Shown piece by piece: positions 8,555 through 16,306 of a stretch of DNA of 64,000 nucleotides (position 1 is its first letter; every line of letters begins with the position of its first letter). Under the pieces are notes generated by a model, which did not search any database, was not told the DNA's origin, and worked only from the letters and a program-made list of their open reading frames with translations. A program made the translations under genes and the position numbers. The stretch lies in assembly GCA_963821275.1 (NCBI GenBank), contig CAWGDF010000008.1, positions 248,001-312,000 of the forward strand, read 5' to 3'. This stretch comes from JACVRW01 sp963821275 (GTDB taxonomy: Bacteria; Actinomycetota; Thermoleophilia; Solirubrobacterales; Thermoleophilaceae).

Positions 8555-9730
8555 GTGGAGGACTGGAGCCGCCTGCGCGCCGGCTGGGGCGAGCGCTTCG
8601 GTGAGCGGCTACGGCTGATCGTCGAGCGGCGCATGGCGTTGCGGGTCCGGATGCTCGGCGGCACCCAGGTGGGCTACGCCCGCATGACGCGCCGCTGGTG
8701 GGCGCCCGTTCACGAGCGGCTGGCCAGCGACGGCCTGCGCGAGCGCCCGATCTACTTCGTCAGCTCCAACACCCACAGCCTGGTGAACATCGTCACCGGG
8801 GTGGCCGCTCAGAAGGAGGCCGACCTGGTGGCCTTCGTGGAGACGCTCCCCGAGGACAACATCCTGCGCGAGGAGCTGGCCAAGTTCCGCGAGGGCACCA
8901 GCGAGGGCTCGTGGGAGAACTTCCTCTACTTCGTGGCCCGGCTCTACTTCGACGCACACGGCGAGAAGGGCCGCGCCGAGCGCCGCCGGCTGGAGCAGGA
9001 GTGCGGCGTGGCCCACCTGCCCAGCTCGACCGCCCTGCGCGTGCCGGCGCAGATCGTTCCCCTGGCGGCGCTGTTGTGTGACCGGCTCGACTCGCGGCTG
9101 GGCCGGGTGGACGCGGAGGCCTTGGCGGCCAGCAACGCGGTGATCGTGAACATCGACTACCCGCTCGGGCTGGCGGCCTACAACATCCTGCGCGAGGTGG
9201 CGATCGACAGCCCGGCGCTGAAGGGGGTCTACGTGCTGGGCAAGGCCGCGACGCTCAACGCGGACGTGGGCGACGTGATGCTCTCGAGCGTCGTGCACGA
9301 CGAGCATTCGGGCTCGACCTACTGGCTCGACAACGCGTTCGGCATCGACGACCTGGCCGGCGACCTGCGTTTCGGCAGCGGCCTGGACAACCAGCCCACC
9401 GTGAGCGTGAAGAGCACGTTCCTCCAGAACCGCGCCTACCTCGACTTCTATTACCGGGAGGCCTTCACGGTGGTGGAGATGGAGGCCGGCCCTTACTGCA
9501 ACGCGCTCTACGAGGTGGCCGACGCCGACCGCCATCCGGTCGCCGAGGCGGTCAACTTCTCGAAGCTCCCCGTCGACTTCGGGATCATCCACTACGCCTC
9601 CGACACGCCCTACACCCAGGCGCGCACGCTGGGCGCCCGGGGGCTCAGCTATTACGGGATGGATTCCACCTACGCCTCGTCGCTGGCGATCCTGCGGCGG
9701 ATCCTGCGGCTGGAGGGCGCGCTGGAGTAG
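8555..9730 (+). CDS. Unassigned phosphorylase-fold-like protein in purine salvage operon
   Basis: I do not firmly recognise this 391-residue protein. Its C-terminal half recalls nucleoside phosphorylases: G-V-Y-V-L-G-K-A-A-T-L-N near 225-236, G-D-V-M-L-S-S-V-V-H-D-E near 240-251 and V-V-E-M-E-A-G-P near 307-314, similar to the ribose-binding V-x-M-E-x-A of that fold. It may belong to DUF6909. It lies 87 nt after add in the same frame. That spacer is open (no stop) but holds no ATG, GTG or TTG, and reads like protein, so the true start may lie upstream or be hidden by an indel. GTG 8555 has no good ribosome site. A role in nucleoside metabolism is inferred from context. Confidence 0.7.
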   Translation: MEDWSRLRAGWGERFGERLRLIVERRMALRVRMLGGTQVGYARMTRRWWAPVHERLASDGLRERPIYFVSSNTHSLVNIVTGVAAQKEADLVAFVETLPEDNILREELAKFREGTSEGSWENFLYFVARLYFDAHGEKGRAERRRLEQECGVAHLPSSTALRVPAQIVPLAALLCDRLDSRLGRVDAEALAASNAVIVNIDYPLGLAAYNILREVAIDSPALKGVYVLGKAATLNADVGDVMLSSVVHDEHSGSTYWLDNAFGIDDLAGDLRFGSGLDNQPTVSVKSTFLQNRAYLDFYYREAFTVVEMEAGPYCNALYEVADADRHPVAEAVNFSKLPVDFGIIHYASDTPYTQARTLGARGLSYYGMDSTYASSLAILRRILRLEGALE

Positions 9731-9734
9731 GGAC

Positions 9735-9905
9735 TCAGAAGGGCCAGCCCGAGTCGCGCCCCCAGTCCGAAGGCCTGGAGCCGAGCATCCGGCGTTCCGC
9801 CTTGCGGTCGGGCCGCTTGAAGTCCGGCCGGTCCTCGGCTCCGATCCAGGGCGCGAAGAGAGTGAGGAGAAGGGCGCCTCCGAATATGAGGGCCAGGACC
9901 TCCAT
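9735..9905 (-). CDS. Small single-span membrane protein
   Basis: A 56-residue protein with an N-terminal hydrophobic helix (about 2-19, V-L-A-L-I-F-G-G-A-L-L-L-T-L-F-A) followed by a polar, charged tail rich in R, D and K. It begins 10 nt after the stop of the AbiEi/DUF559 gene on the same strand and runs to 4 nt before the convergent stop of the gene at 9730. The codon pattern and the hydrophobic/charged split look real. No family is recognised. Confidence 0.55.
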   Translation of the reverse strand: MEVLALIFGGALLLTLFAPWIGAEDRPDFKRPDRKAERRMLGSRPSDWGRDSGWPF

Positions 9906-9915
9906 GTGATGAATG

Positions 9916-10854
9916 CTACGCGTTCAGCACCGCAGCAAGCTCCGCGACCACGCTTCGTTCGTCGCGCTCGAGGCGTCGCCAGGTGTAGCGAAGCGGGATC
10001 AAGCCGGCGGCGGACAGCGCGGAATCGCGCGCCCGGTCGGCCTCGAGCGCGTAGGCGCTCGAGTGCGCCGCGGCGCCGTCGAGCTCGACCACCACTCCCT
10101 CGGCCTGCCACAGGCAATCGAGCTCGTAGCGCCTCCCGGAGATCGTCTTCCGTACGTTCATCTCGGGCTCGGGAAGCCCGTGCTCGCGACAGAGCTCCAG
10201 GAAGCGGTGCTCGAGCTCGCTCCGCACGATGATCCCGGGGCGGTGGGCCTCCAGCGCGTCGACCAGCAGCGAGACGCGCCTGCGCCCGTGGGCCCGAGCG
10301 ATGGCCTTGTCGAAGGCCTCAAGGTCAAGCACCCCCCGGTAGTCGGCCTCCCTGAGGATGCGGGCGAGCCGCGGACGGCCGACGAGGTCGGCGAGGTCGA
10401 CCGCCGTGCGAGCCACCGTGGTGACGGGAATGCCCCGAACCTCGGTGCACTCATCGTCGGGAAGGTGGCGGACGCGGTGCAGCAGGATGCCGGGCTGGGC
10501 CTTTCGTGTGCGTCGGTCCGTGGTGATGTCGATCCGGGCGTGCCTGATGTCCCAGAGCCCCAGCAGGGCCGCCGCGTCGCGGTGACTCACCACGGCGCCG
10601 GGGCCCGATGCGAGCACCGCTGCCATGAGCCGCCCCTCAGGCGTCAGCCGGTGGTGCCCGACGGAGTAGACGCCGCGATAGTGGCGATGAATCCGGCCGC
10701 TCCTGACGCGCCGCGTGACCGCGCTGCCGCGGATGCCCATGGCGACCAGCTCCGCGTGCGAGACCACCGCATGTCGACCTGCCGCCAGGTCGGCGAGAAG
10801 CACATCGGGGTGTGGGCCCTTCTGATGCTCGTATGCGGCATTGAAAGGGCCCAC
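9916..10854 (-). CDS. AbiEi-like antitoxin domain plus DUF559 nuclease-fold protein
   Basis: The 312-residue protein starts with an AbiEi-type winged-helix region (about 20-75: H-A-V-V-S-H-A-E-L-V-A-M-G, R-I-H-R-H-Y-R-G-V-Y-S-V-G-H) and ends with a DUF559/VSR-like domain (about 215-312: R-Y-E-L-D-C-L-W, V-V-V-E-L-D-G, R-D-S-A-L-S-A-A-G, R-Y-T-W-R-R-L). Such fused proteins are common singletons in actinobacteria. No AbiEii nucleotidyltransferase toxin is next to it, so it is not a classical type IV toxin-antitoxin pair. A second, broken homologue lies at 40221-41162. Function unknown; DNA binding is plausible. Confidence 0.75.
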   Translation of the reverse strand: MGPFNAAYEHQKGPHPDVLLADLAAGRHAVVSHAELVAMGIRGSAVTRRVRSGRIHRHYRGVYSVGHHRLTPEGRLMAAVLASGPGAVVSHRDAAALLGLWDIRHARIDITTDRRTRKAQPGILLHRVRHLPDDECTEVRGIPVTTVARTAVDLADLVGRPRLARILREADYRGVLDLEAFDKAIARAHGRRRVSLLVDALEAHRPGIIVRSELEHRFLELCREHGLPEPEMNVRKTISGRRYELDCLWQAEGVVVELDGAAAHSSAYALEADRARDSALSAAGLIPLRYTWRRLERDERSVVAELAAVLNA

Positions 10855-10939
10855 CCCCTCAGGCTTGCAGCCCGCCCGTTGCGCGAGGGTGACGGGGGTT
10901 ACAAGTCTGTGAATTCCACGCGGCCCGGGGGCGGCTCGC

Positions 10940-11440
10940 TTAGACGGTCCGTCCGTCCCAGCCGCGCAGCCGCGGCCACCATCCGGGCACCGCCCGGCGG
11001 TAGCGCTCGTAGTCCTCGCCGAAGCGCCGCTGAAGCACGGGCTCCTCGTAGAAGTGGACGAAGCTCGCCGTGACCGCCACGAAGAGCGCCGCCCAGGCCA
11101 GCAGGACGGGCTGCCCGAGCAGGAGGGCCTGGCCGATGATCACCGACGCCACCGCCACGTACATCGGGTTTCGCACATGGCGGTAGAGCCCGCCGATCAC
11201 CAGCCGCTCCGTCGGCGCCACCGGGGCCGGGGTGCCCACGCCTTCGATCACGAAGCGCGCGAACGCGTGCACGAGGACCACCAGCCCGGCGGCGATCAGC
11301 GCGACGCCCGCCACGCGCAGCGGCAGCCAGGGCGAGGTCGAGTCCCAGCCCGTGAGCAGCCACGGCACCAGGCCTGCGGTCACCCCCGGCGCCAGCAGCA
11401 GGAAGACCAGGCTTCCCGCGGCGGCCCGGGCGCGGGTCAT
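10940..11440 (-). CDS. Isoprenylcysteine carboxyl methyltransferase-like membrane protein
   Basis: A 166-residue integral membrane protein with about four to five hydrophobic spans. The C-terminal signature G-L-Y-R-H-V-R-N-P-M-Y-V near 90-101 and the later E-E-P-V-L-Q-R-R-F-G-E-D-Y-E-R-Y are typical of the ICMT/PEMT (NnrU-like) family of SAM-dependent membrane methyltransferases. Bacterial members rarely have known substrates. Its ATG overlaps the stop of the degenerate aldehyde dehydrogenase (ATGA), placing it last in a deoC operon. Confidence 0.8.
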   Translation of the reverse strand: MTRARAAAGSLVFLLLAPGVTAGLVPWLLTGWDSTSPWLPLRVAGVALIAAGLVVLVHAFARFVIEGVGTPAPVAPTERLVIGGLYRHVRNPMYVAVASVIIGQALLLGQPVLLAWAALFVAVTASFVHFYEEPVLQRRFGEDYERYRRAVPGWWPRLRGWDGRTV

Positions 11441-12249
11441 GCGCCCACCGGGTGCCAGGCCGTCTTCAGCTCTGTGAGGGCCTCGAGGCGGGAGAGCGGA
11501 TCGGCAACCGCGTCCTCGTAGCTCGCGCCGGCTTCGGAGTGCCGCACGCGCGTGACGCTCTGCGCGGCCAGACGGTCGATCTCCGCCCCCAGCTCGGGAT
11601 CGCCCGAGGCGTGCACCACGGCGTTGAGGCCCGGGTGGGCGGCGAGGGCACCCGCCAGCTCGGCCCGGCGGCCGCTCAGCAGGTTGACCACCCCGCCCGG
11701 CACGTCCGAGACCCCGAGCACCTCTCCCAGGTCGAGCCCGGCCAGCGGCGCGGCCTCCGAGAGCACCGCCACGACGGTGTTGCCGGCGGCCAGCGCCGGC
11801 GCCAGCTCGGCCACCAGCCCCAGCAGCGCGGGCTCGTCGGGCGCCACCACGCCCACGACGCCGGTCGGCTCGGGCAGCGAGAAGGACAGGAACGGAGCGG
11901 CCACGGGGTTGACCCCGCCGAGCACGGAGTGGAGCTTGTCCGTCCAGCCCGCGTAGTGGACGAGGACGTCGATGGCCGAGTCCACCTCGGTCCGCTCCGC
12001 TGAGAAATCCGCGGCCCGCGACTCGAGCGCCTCCGCGGCCCGGTACAGGATCTGGCCGCGGTTGTAGGCGGTGCGCGCCGCCCACGGCCCGGCGGCGGCG
12101 CGGGCCGCGGCCACCGCGTCGCGGATGTCCTTGCGCGATCCCCGCGGCACGTTGTGCCCGGCCACCCGGTCGTAGCGGCCCGACTCGGAGCGCACGAAGG
12201 CGCCGCCCACGTAGAGCTTGTAGGTCTTCCTGACGGCGAGCCGGCTCAT
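11437..12249 (-). CDS. Degenerate aldehyde dehydrogenase-like protein lacking the catalytic half
   Basis: This 270-residue protein matches only the first half of an aldehyde dehydrogenase: K-L-Y-V-G-G-A-F-V-R-S near 9-19, the Y-A-G-W-T-D-K element, V-V-G-V-V-A-P near the nucleotide-binding region and A-A-G-N-T-V-V-A. The catalytic Cys motif and the E-L-G-G-K element present in the neighbouring enzyme are absent; the C-terminus diverges and no frame elsewhere restores it. It overlaps the active ALDH upstream and the ICMT gene downstream, each by ATGA, so it is kept in a tight operon. It may be a non-catalytic partner of the active ALDH (inference). Confidence 0.75.
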   Translation of the reverse strand: MSRLAVRKTYKLYVGGAFVRSESGRYDRVAGHNVPRGSRKDIRDAVAAARAAAGPWAARTAYNRGQILYRAAEALESRAADFSAERTEVDSAIDVLVHYAGWTDKLHSVLGGVNPVAAPFLSFSLPEPTGVVGVVAPDEPALLGLVAELAPALAAGNTVVAVLSEAAPLAGLDLGEVLGVSDVPGGVVNLLSGRRAELAGALAAHPGLNAVVHASGDPELGAEIDRLAAQSVTRVRHSEAGASYEDAVADPLSRLEALTELKTAWHPVGA

Positions 12250-13697
12250 GCGATCCGCAGGTAGGGGCGCAGCCCGGCCGGCCCCCCCTCGCGGCCGAAG
12301 CCGCTCTCCTTGTAGCCGCCGAACGCGGCGGAGGGGTCGAAGTGGTTGTAGGTGTTCTGCCAGACCACGCCTGCCTGCAGCGCGCTCGCCACCTCGAACG
12401 CCTTCGCGCCCTTGTCGGTCCAGATCCCCGCGGCCAGGCCGTAGGTGGAGTTGTTGGCCTTGGCGATCGCCTCGGCCTGGGTGCGGAAGGTGAGCACGCT
12501 GACCACCGGGCCGAAGATCTCCTCCACCGCGATGCGGTGCGCGGGGGCCACCTCGGTGAACAAGGTGGGCTCGAACCAGTAGCCGCGTTCGGGCAGCTCG
12601 CAGGCCACGGTTCGGCGCACCGCGCCCTCCTCCTCGCCGGCGGCGACGAGGGAGCGAATGCGGGCCAGCTGCTCGGGGGAGTTGATGGCGCCGACGTCGG
12701 TGTTCTTGTCGAGCGGGTCGCCGAGGCGCAGGCGGCCCATCCGCTCCCACAGCTTGCCGATCACGGTCTCGGCCACGCTCTCCTGCACCAGCAGCCGCGA
12801 TCCCGCGCAACAGACGTGCCCCTGGTTGAAGAAGATGCCGTTGACGATGCCCTCGACCGCCTGGTCGAGCGCGGCGTCCTCGAACACGATGTTGGCCGAC
12901 TTGCCGCCCAGCTCGAGCGTGAGCGGCACGTGGCGGCCGGCCAGCGCAGCCTGGATCTCCTTGCCCACCGCGGTCGAGCCGGTGAATGCCACCTTGTCGA
13001 TGCCCGGCAGGCGCACGAGCGCGGCGCCGGCCGCGCCGTCGCCCGGCACCACGGAGAGCACGCCCGCGGGTAGCTCGGCCTCCTGGCAGATCTCGGCCAG
13101 CAGCAGAGCGGTGAGCGGAGTGGTCTCCGCCGGCTTGAGCACCGACGTGTTGCCGCAGGCCAGCGCCGGCGCCACCTTCCATGCGGCCATGAGCAGCGGG
13201 AAGTTCCAGGGCACGATCTGCGCCGCCACCCCCAGCGGCGCCACCGCGCGCCCGCCGACGCCGTAGGAGAGCTTGTCGGCCCAGCCGGCGTAGTGGAAGA
13301 AATGCGCGGCGGCCAGCGGCACGTCGATGTCGCGTGACTCACGCAGCGGCTTGCCCCCGTCGAGCGACTCGACCACGGCCAGCTCCCGGGCCCGCTCACC
13401 GATCAGCCGCGCGATGCGGAACAGGTACTTGCTCCGCTCGAGGCCGCTCAGCGCGGCCCAGCCGGGTTGGGCCTCGCGGGCGGCGTCGACCGCAGCCCGC
13501 AGGTCGGCCTCCCCGGCGAACGCCACCTCGGCCACCGGCTCCTCGGTGGCGGGGTTGATCGACGGGACCCGCACCCCGTCGGCCGGGTCGCGGAACTCGC
13601 CGCCGATGAACAGCCCGTAGCTCGGGCGCAGCCGCACGTGGTCGGTCGACTCGGGCGCGGGCGCGTAGTCCCAGACGATCTTGGTGCGGACGCTCAT
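12246..13697 (-). CDS. Aldehyde dehydrogenase of deoC operon
   Basis: A full-length 483-residue NAD(P)-dependent aldehyde dehydrogenase: I-V-P-W-N-F-P near 150, K-P-A-E-T-T-P, F-T-G-S-T-A-V-G, L-E-L-G-G-K-S-A-N with the general-base Glu, N-Q-G-H-V-C-C-A-G-S-R with the catalytic Cys, and E-E-I-F-G-P-V. The gene follows deoC with an ATGA overlap, so the likely substrate is the acetaldehyde released by deoxyribose-phosphate aldolase, oxidised to acetate or a similar product. The substrate is inferred from context only. Confidence 0.9.
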   Translation of the reverse strand: MSVRTKIVWDYAPAPESTDHVRLRPSYGLFIGGEFRDPADGVRVPSINPATEEPVAEVAFAGEADLRAAVDAAREAQPGWAALSGLERSKYLFRIARLIGERARELAVVESLDGGKPLRESRDIDVPLAAAHFFHYAGWADKLSYGVGGRAVAPLGVAAQIVPWNFPLLMAAWKVAPALACGNTSVLKPAETTPLTALLLAEICQEAELPAGVLSVVPGDGAAGAALVRLPGIDKVAFTGSTAVGKEIQAALAGRHVPLTLELGGKSANIVFEDAALDQAVEGIVNGIFFNQGHVCCAGSRLLVQESVAETVIGKLWERMGRLRLGDPLDKNTDVGAINSPEQLARIRSLVAAGEEEGAVRRTVACELPERGYWFEPTLFTEVAPAHRIAVEEIFGPVVSVLTFRTQAEAIAKANNSTYGLAAGIWTDKGAKAFEVASALQAGVVWQNTYNHFDPSAAFGGYKESGFGREGGPAGLRPYLRIA

Positions 13698-14584
13698 TCG
13701 ATCGAGAAGTCCTCCAGCCTCCCGTAGCGGCCGTCCTTGGTCTTCTGGTACTGCATGAGGAGATCGTTGAGCAGCGACGAGGCGCCGATCCGGAAGCGGT
13801 CGGCAGTGAGCCATTCGTCGCCCAGCGTCTCCTTGACCAGCACCAGCCGGTGAAGCGCGGCCTTGCTCGTGGAGACGCCGCCGGCCGCCTTCATGCCCAC
13901 AGCGCGGCCGCTGCGCTCGGCGTAGTCGCGGATCGCCTCGAGCATCACCAGGGTCACGCCGGGCGTGGCGCCGCTCGCCGCCTTGCCGGTGGAGGTCTTG
14001 ATGAAGTCGGCGCCGGCCTCCATGGCCAGAAGCGACGCGTGCCGCACGTGCTCGTAGGAGCCGAGCTCGGCGGTCTCGAGGATCACCTTCAGCTGCGCGT
14101 CGCCGCAGGCGTCCTTCACGCGCACGATCTCCTCCATCACGCGCGTGTCCTCCCCGGCCAGGAACGCCTCGCGCGAGATCACCATGTCGATCTCCTCGGC
14201 GCCGGCGGCCACGGCCTGCCCGGTGTCGTGCAGCTTCACCTCCAGCGAGGCCTGGCCGGAGGGGAAGGCGGTGGCCACCGAGGCCGCCCTCACGCCCGTG
14301 CCCTCGAGCGCCTCGCGCACGACGCCTATCAGCGACGGGTAGACGCACACCGCGGCGCAGGAGGGGATCTCCGGCAGCTCCGGGGCCGGGCACACCGCCT
14401 TGGCGCAGAGGTGGCGCACCTTGCCCGGCGTGTCGGCGCCCTCCAGGGTGGTGAGGTCGAGCATCGATACCGCCAGCCTGATTCCCTGCTCCTTGGCGCT
14501 GGTCTTGATCGACCGCTTGCCGAGGACGGCGGCCCGCTCCTCGATGCCGACGCGGTCCACGTGAGGCAGGCGGCGGATCACAGC
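13694..14584 (-). CDS. deoC: Deoxyribose-phosphate aldolase
   Basis: DeoC splits 2-deoxyribose 5-phosphate to glyceraldehyde 3-phosphate and acetaldehyde, finishing deoxynucleoside breakdown. The Schiff-base lysine lies in D-F-I-K-T-S-T-G-K, and the second active-site lysine in V-G-M-K-A-A-G-G-V-S-T. The protein has an N-terminal extension as in the longer DERA-like class (about 296 residues). Several in-frame GTG codons exist at the 5' end (14584, 14605); I use 14584 so as not to run into the divergent LOG gene, but the start is uncertain. The gene leads a four-gene operon with two ALDH-like genes and complements the phosphorylase genes upstream. Confidence 0.92.
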   Translation of the reverse strand, partial: AVIRRLPHVDRVGIEERAAVLGKRSIKTSAKEQGIRLAVSMLDLTTLEGADTPGKVRHLCAKAVCPAPELPEIPSCAAVCVYPSLIGVVREALEGTGVRAASVATAFPSGQASLEVKLHDTGQAVAAGAEEIDMVISREAFLAGEDTRVMEEIVRVKDACGDAQLKVILETAELGSYEHVRHASLLAMEAGADFIKTSTGKAASGATPGVTLVMLEAIRDYAERSGRAVGMKAAGGVSTSKAALHRLVLVKETLGDEWLTADRFRIGASSLLNDLLMQYQKTKDGRYGRLEDFSIE

Positions 14585-14605
14585 CTGAGTATGAAGCGTG
14601 CGCAC

Positions 14606-14611
14606 TACGCT
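14606..14611 (+). promoter_or_regulatory. -10 box of leaderless LOG-family gene
   Basis: TACGCT (TANNNT) is followed by 7 nt and the GTG at 14619. The spacing supports 14619 rather than the in-frame GTG at 14598 as the start. Confidence 0.5.
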
Positions 14612-14618
14612 GCCCACG

Positions 14619-15194
14619 GTGCGCAAGGTCTGTGTCTTCTGCGGCTCGAACCCCGGAGCCCGGCCCGCGTACGCCGAGGCCGCGGAGGCGCTGGCGGGGC
14701 TGCTGGTGGACGAGGGCATCGCCCTCGTTTACGGCGGGGCGAGCAGGGGCCTGATGGGCCGGCTGGCCGACGCCATGATCGAGCGCGGGGGCGAGGTCAC
14801 GGGCGTGATCCCGCGCGCGCTGGTGGATCGCGAGATAGCGCATCCCCGCGTGGCCGACCTGCGCGTGGTGGAATCGATGCACGAGCGCAAGGCCCTGATG
14901 GCCGAGCTGGCCGACGCCTTCGTCGCGCTGCCCGGCGGCCTGGGAACGCTCGAGGAGCTGTTCGAGATCTACACCTGGGCCCAGCTCGGGCTGCACCGCA
15001 AGGCCTGCGCGCTCTTGAACGTGGAGTCCTACTACGACGGCGTGGCCGCCTTCCTGGACCACGCCGTGGAAGAGGGCTTTGTGCGCGCCGAGCACCGGGC
15101 GCTGCTCATCGTCGAGAAGGACCCGCACACGTTGCTCGAGCGCCTCCGGAGCTTCGACCAGGGCGTGGCGCGGCCCAAGTGGATCACGCCCTGA
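14619..15194 (+). CDS. LOG-family nucleoside 5'-monophosphate phosphoribohydrolase
   Basis: The 191-residue protein is a TIGR00730/LOG family member: V-C-V-F-C-G-S-N-P-G near the N-terminus, V-Y-G-G-A-S-R-G-L-M-G near 37-47, M-H-E-R-K near 89-93 and P-G-G-L-G-T-L-E-E near 108-116, the phosphate-binding catalytic motif. Family members hydrolyse cytokinin riboside 5'-monophosphates or AMP to base plus ribose 5-phosphate. In this window a role in nucleotide salvage or detoxification is as likely as cytokinin activation. It is divergent from deoC. Confidence 0.88.
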   Translation: MRKVCVFCGSNPGARPAYAEAAEALAGLLVDEGIALVYGGASRGLMGRLADAMIERGGEVTGVIPRALVDREIAHPRVADLRVVESMHERKALMAELADAFVALPGGLGTLEELFEIYTWAQLGLHRKACALLNVESYYDGVAAFLDHAVEEGFVRAEHRALLIVEKDPHTLLERLRSFDQGVARPKWITP

Positions 15195-15198
15195 TCCG

Positions 15199-15227
15199 TT
15201 GCACCTTTTTTACATTGGACCTAGAGT
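15199..15227 (+). promoter_or_regulatory. Sigma-70-like promoter of secreted Cys-rich protein
   Basis: TTGCAC at 15199-15204 and TAGAGT at 15222-15227 are separated by exactly 17 bp in an unusually AT-rich patch. It is the clearest two-element promoter in the window and lies 33 nt before a GTG that has a perfect AAGGAGG ribosome site (15248-15254). Confidence 0.75.
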
Positions 15228-15259
15228 TGGGTAACTCCCACCACCACAAGGAGGACCAT

Positions 15260-15604
15260 GTGACTCGCAGTCTCGGCTCGCTTGCTGTGCTGGCCACCCT
15301 CGGTGTCCTGCTGACGCTGTCGCCCGCGGCCCTGGCGAAGTCCTGCAGGGTCGGTGACGAGCAGTCCTACAACACCACCTACGTGCGCAGCATCAAGGCG
15401 AGCGGCACGAGCTGTCGCAGCGCCAGGAGGCTGATCCGCGCCTTTCACGCGTGCCGACCCGGCAAGCGTGGCCGGTGCCGCCACGTCCGCGGTTACTCGT
15501 GCTCGGAGAGCCGCTTCAACAAGATCTCCACCTCGTACGACTCGCGCGTGACCTGCCGCAGGGGCGGCAAGAGGGTCAAGCACACGTACACCCAGTTCAT
15601 CTAG
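15260..15604 (+). CDS. Small secreted cysteine-rich basic protein
   Basis: The 114-residue product starts with a signal peptide (R-S-L-G-S-L-A-V-L-A-T-L-G-V-L-L-T-L then S-P-A-A-L-A-K, cleavage after about residue 26). The mature part is basic, has six cysteines (three potential disulfides) and many Tyr and Arg residues. No family is recognised. Strong promoter, perfect AAGGAGG 5 nt before the GTG, and export suggest high expression outside the cell. It is followed 11 nt later by a secreted SGNH hydrolase, probably cotranscribed. Confidence 0.8.
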   Translation: MTRSLGSLAVLATLGVLLTLSPAALAKSCRVGDEQSYNTTYVRSIKASGTSCRSARRLIRAFHACRPGKRGRCRHVRGYSCSESRFNKISTSYDSRVTCRRGGKRVKHTYTQFI

Positions 15605-15615
15605 CGGTTGAGATC

Positions 15616-16296
15616 GTGAGGGGCCTGGCCGTCACGCTCCTGACGCTGGGGTGCCTGGCCGCGCCGGCGCAGGCCGCCGGGCCGAGGGTCCTCGCGACCG
15701 GAGACTCGATGATGCGCGGCGTCGACCGAAGCCTCGAGAGGGTCCTGGGGCAGGTCCAGCCGATCTCGTTTCGCAAGGTGGTGCACATCGGCGAGGGGAT
15801 CACCAACGAGCCCTGGGTCCGGATCTCGCGCCAGAAGGTGAAGGAGCACCGGCCCCGGGTGACGGTCGTGTTCATGGGCGCCAACGATGGCGGCGGCATG
15901 AAAGGGGCCCGCTGCTGCGGCAAGGCCTGGGTCGACAAGTACGTCGACCGCGTCAGACAGATCATCAGGATCTACTCGCGCCGGGGTCGGGGGGATGTCT
16001 ACTGGCTGACGCTTCCGGCGGCCGAGTCCGGCCGCCGCCGCCAGATCTTCCCGAAGATCAACCGCGCCATCAGACGTGCCGTGGCCCGCTCGGGGCCGCA
16101 CGCGCATGTTGTGGACACCTGGGCGGCACTGACCCCGGGCGGACGATTCAGCAGCACCATGCTGTGGGGGGGCGCCCAGGTCACGGTTCGCAACCGCGAC
16201 GGAGTGCACCTCAGCGGGCCGGGCGCCCACATCGTCGCGCAGCTCGTACGCGACTTGATGGTGAAGGACGGCGTTCTGCGCCCCAACGATCCGTAG
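15616..16296 (+). CDS. Secreted SGNH/GDSL hydrolase
   Basis: After a signal peptide (about 1-21, ending A-Q-A-A), the 226-residue protein shows the SGNH blocks: A-T-G-D-S-M-M with the nucleophile Ser, F-M-G-A-N-D-G-G with Asn, and D-G-V-H-L-S-G with the Asp/His pair near the C-terminus. It resembles DUF459-type hydrolases, which act on esters or O-acetyl groups of envelope polymers. The GTG start gives an intact signal peptide. It follows the Cys-rich secreted protein in the same direction. Confidence 0.82.
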   Translation: MRGLAVTLLTLGCLAAPAQAAGPRVLATGDSMMRGVDRSLERVLGQVQPISFRKVVHIGEGITNEPWVRISRQKVKEHRPRVTVVFMGANDGGGMKGARCCGKAWVDKYVDRVRQIIRIYSRRGRGDVYWLTLPAAESGRRRQIFPKINRAIRRAVARSGPHAHVVDTWAALTPGGRFSSTMLWGGAQVTVRNRDGVHLSGPGAHIVAQLVRDLMVKDGVLRPNDP

Positions 16297-16299
16297 ACT
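16294..16299 (+). promoter_or_regulatory. -10 box of leaderless hpt
   Basis: TAGACT, then 7 nt, then the hpt ATG; no ribosome-binding site is visible. The same TAGACT box precedes greA and clpC. Confidence 0.5.
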
Positions 16300-16306
16300 C
16301 GCGCCG

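Noticed and set aside
9735..10854. Type IV (AbiE) toxin-antitoxin pair
   Set aside because: No AbiEii nucleotidyltransferase toxin lies beside the AbiEi-like gene; the neighbour is a 56-residue membrane protein.
12246..15128. A 960-residue minus-strand open frame running through deoC and the LOG gene region
   Set aside because: Only its last part is the aldehyde dehydrogenase; the rest is an off-frame shadow of GC-rich coding sequence.
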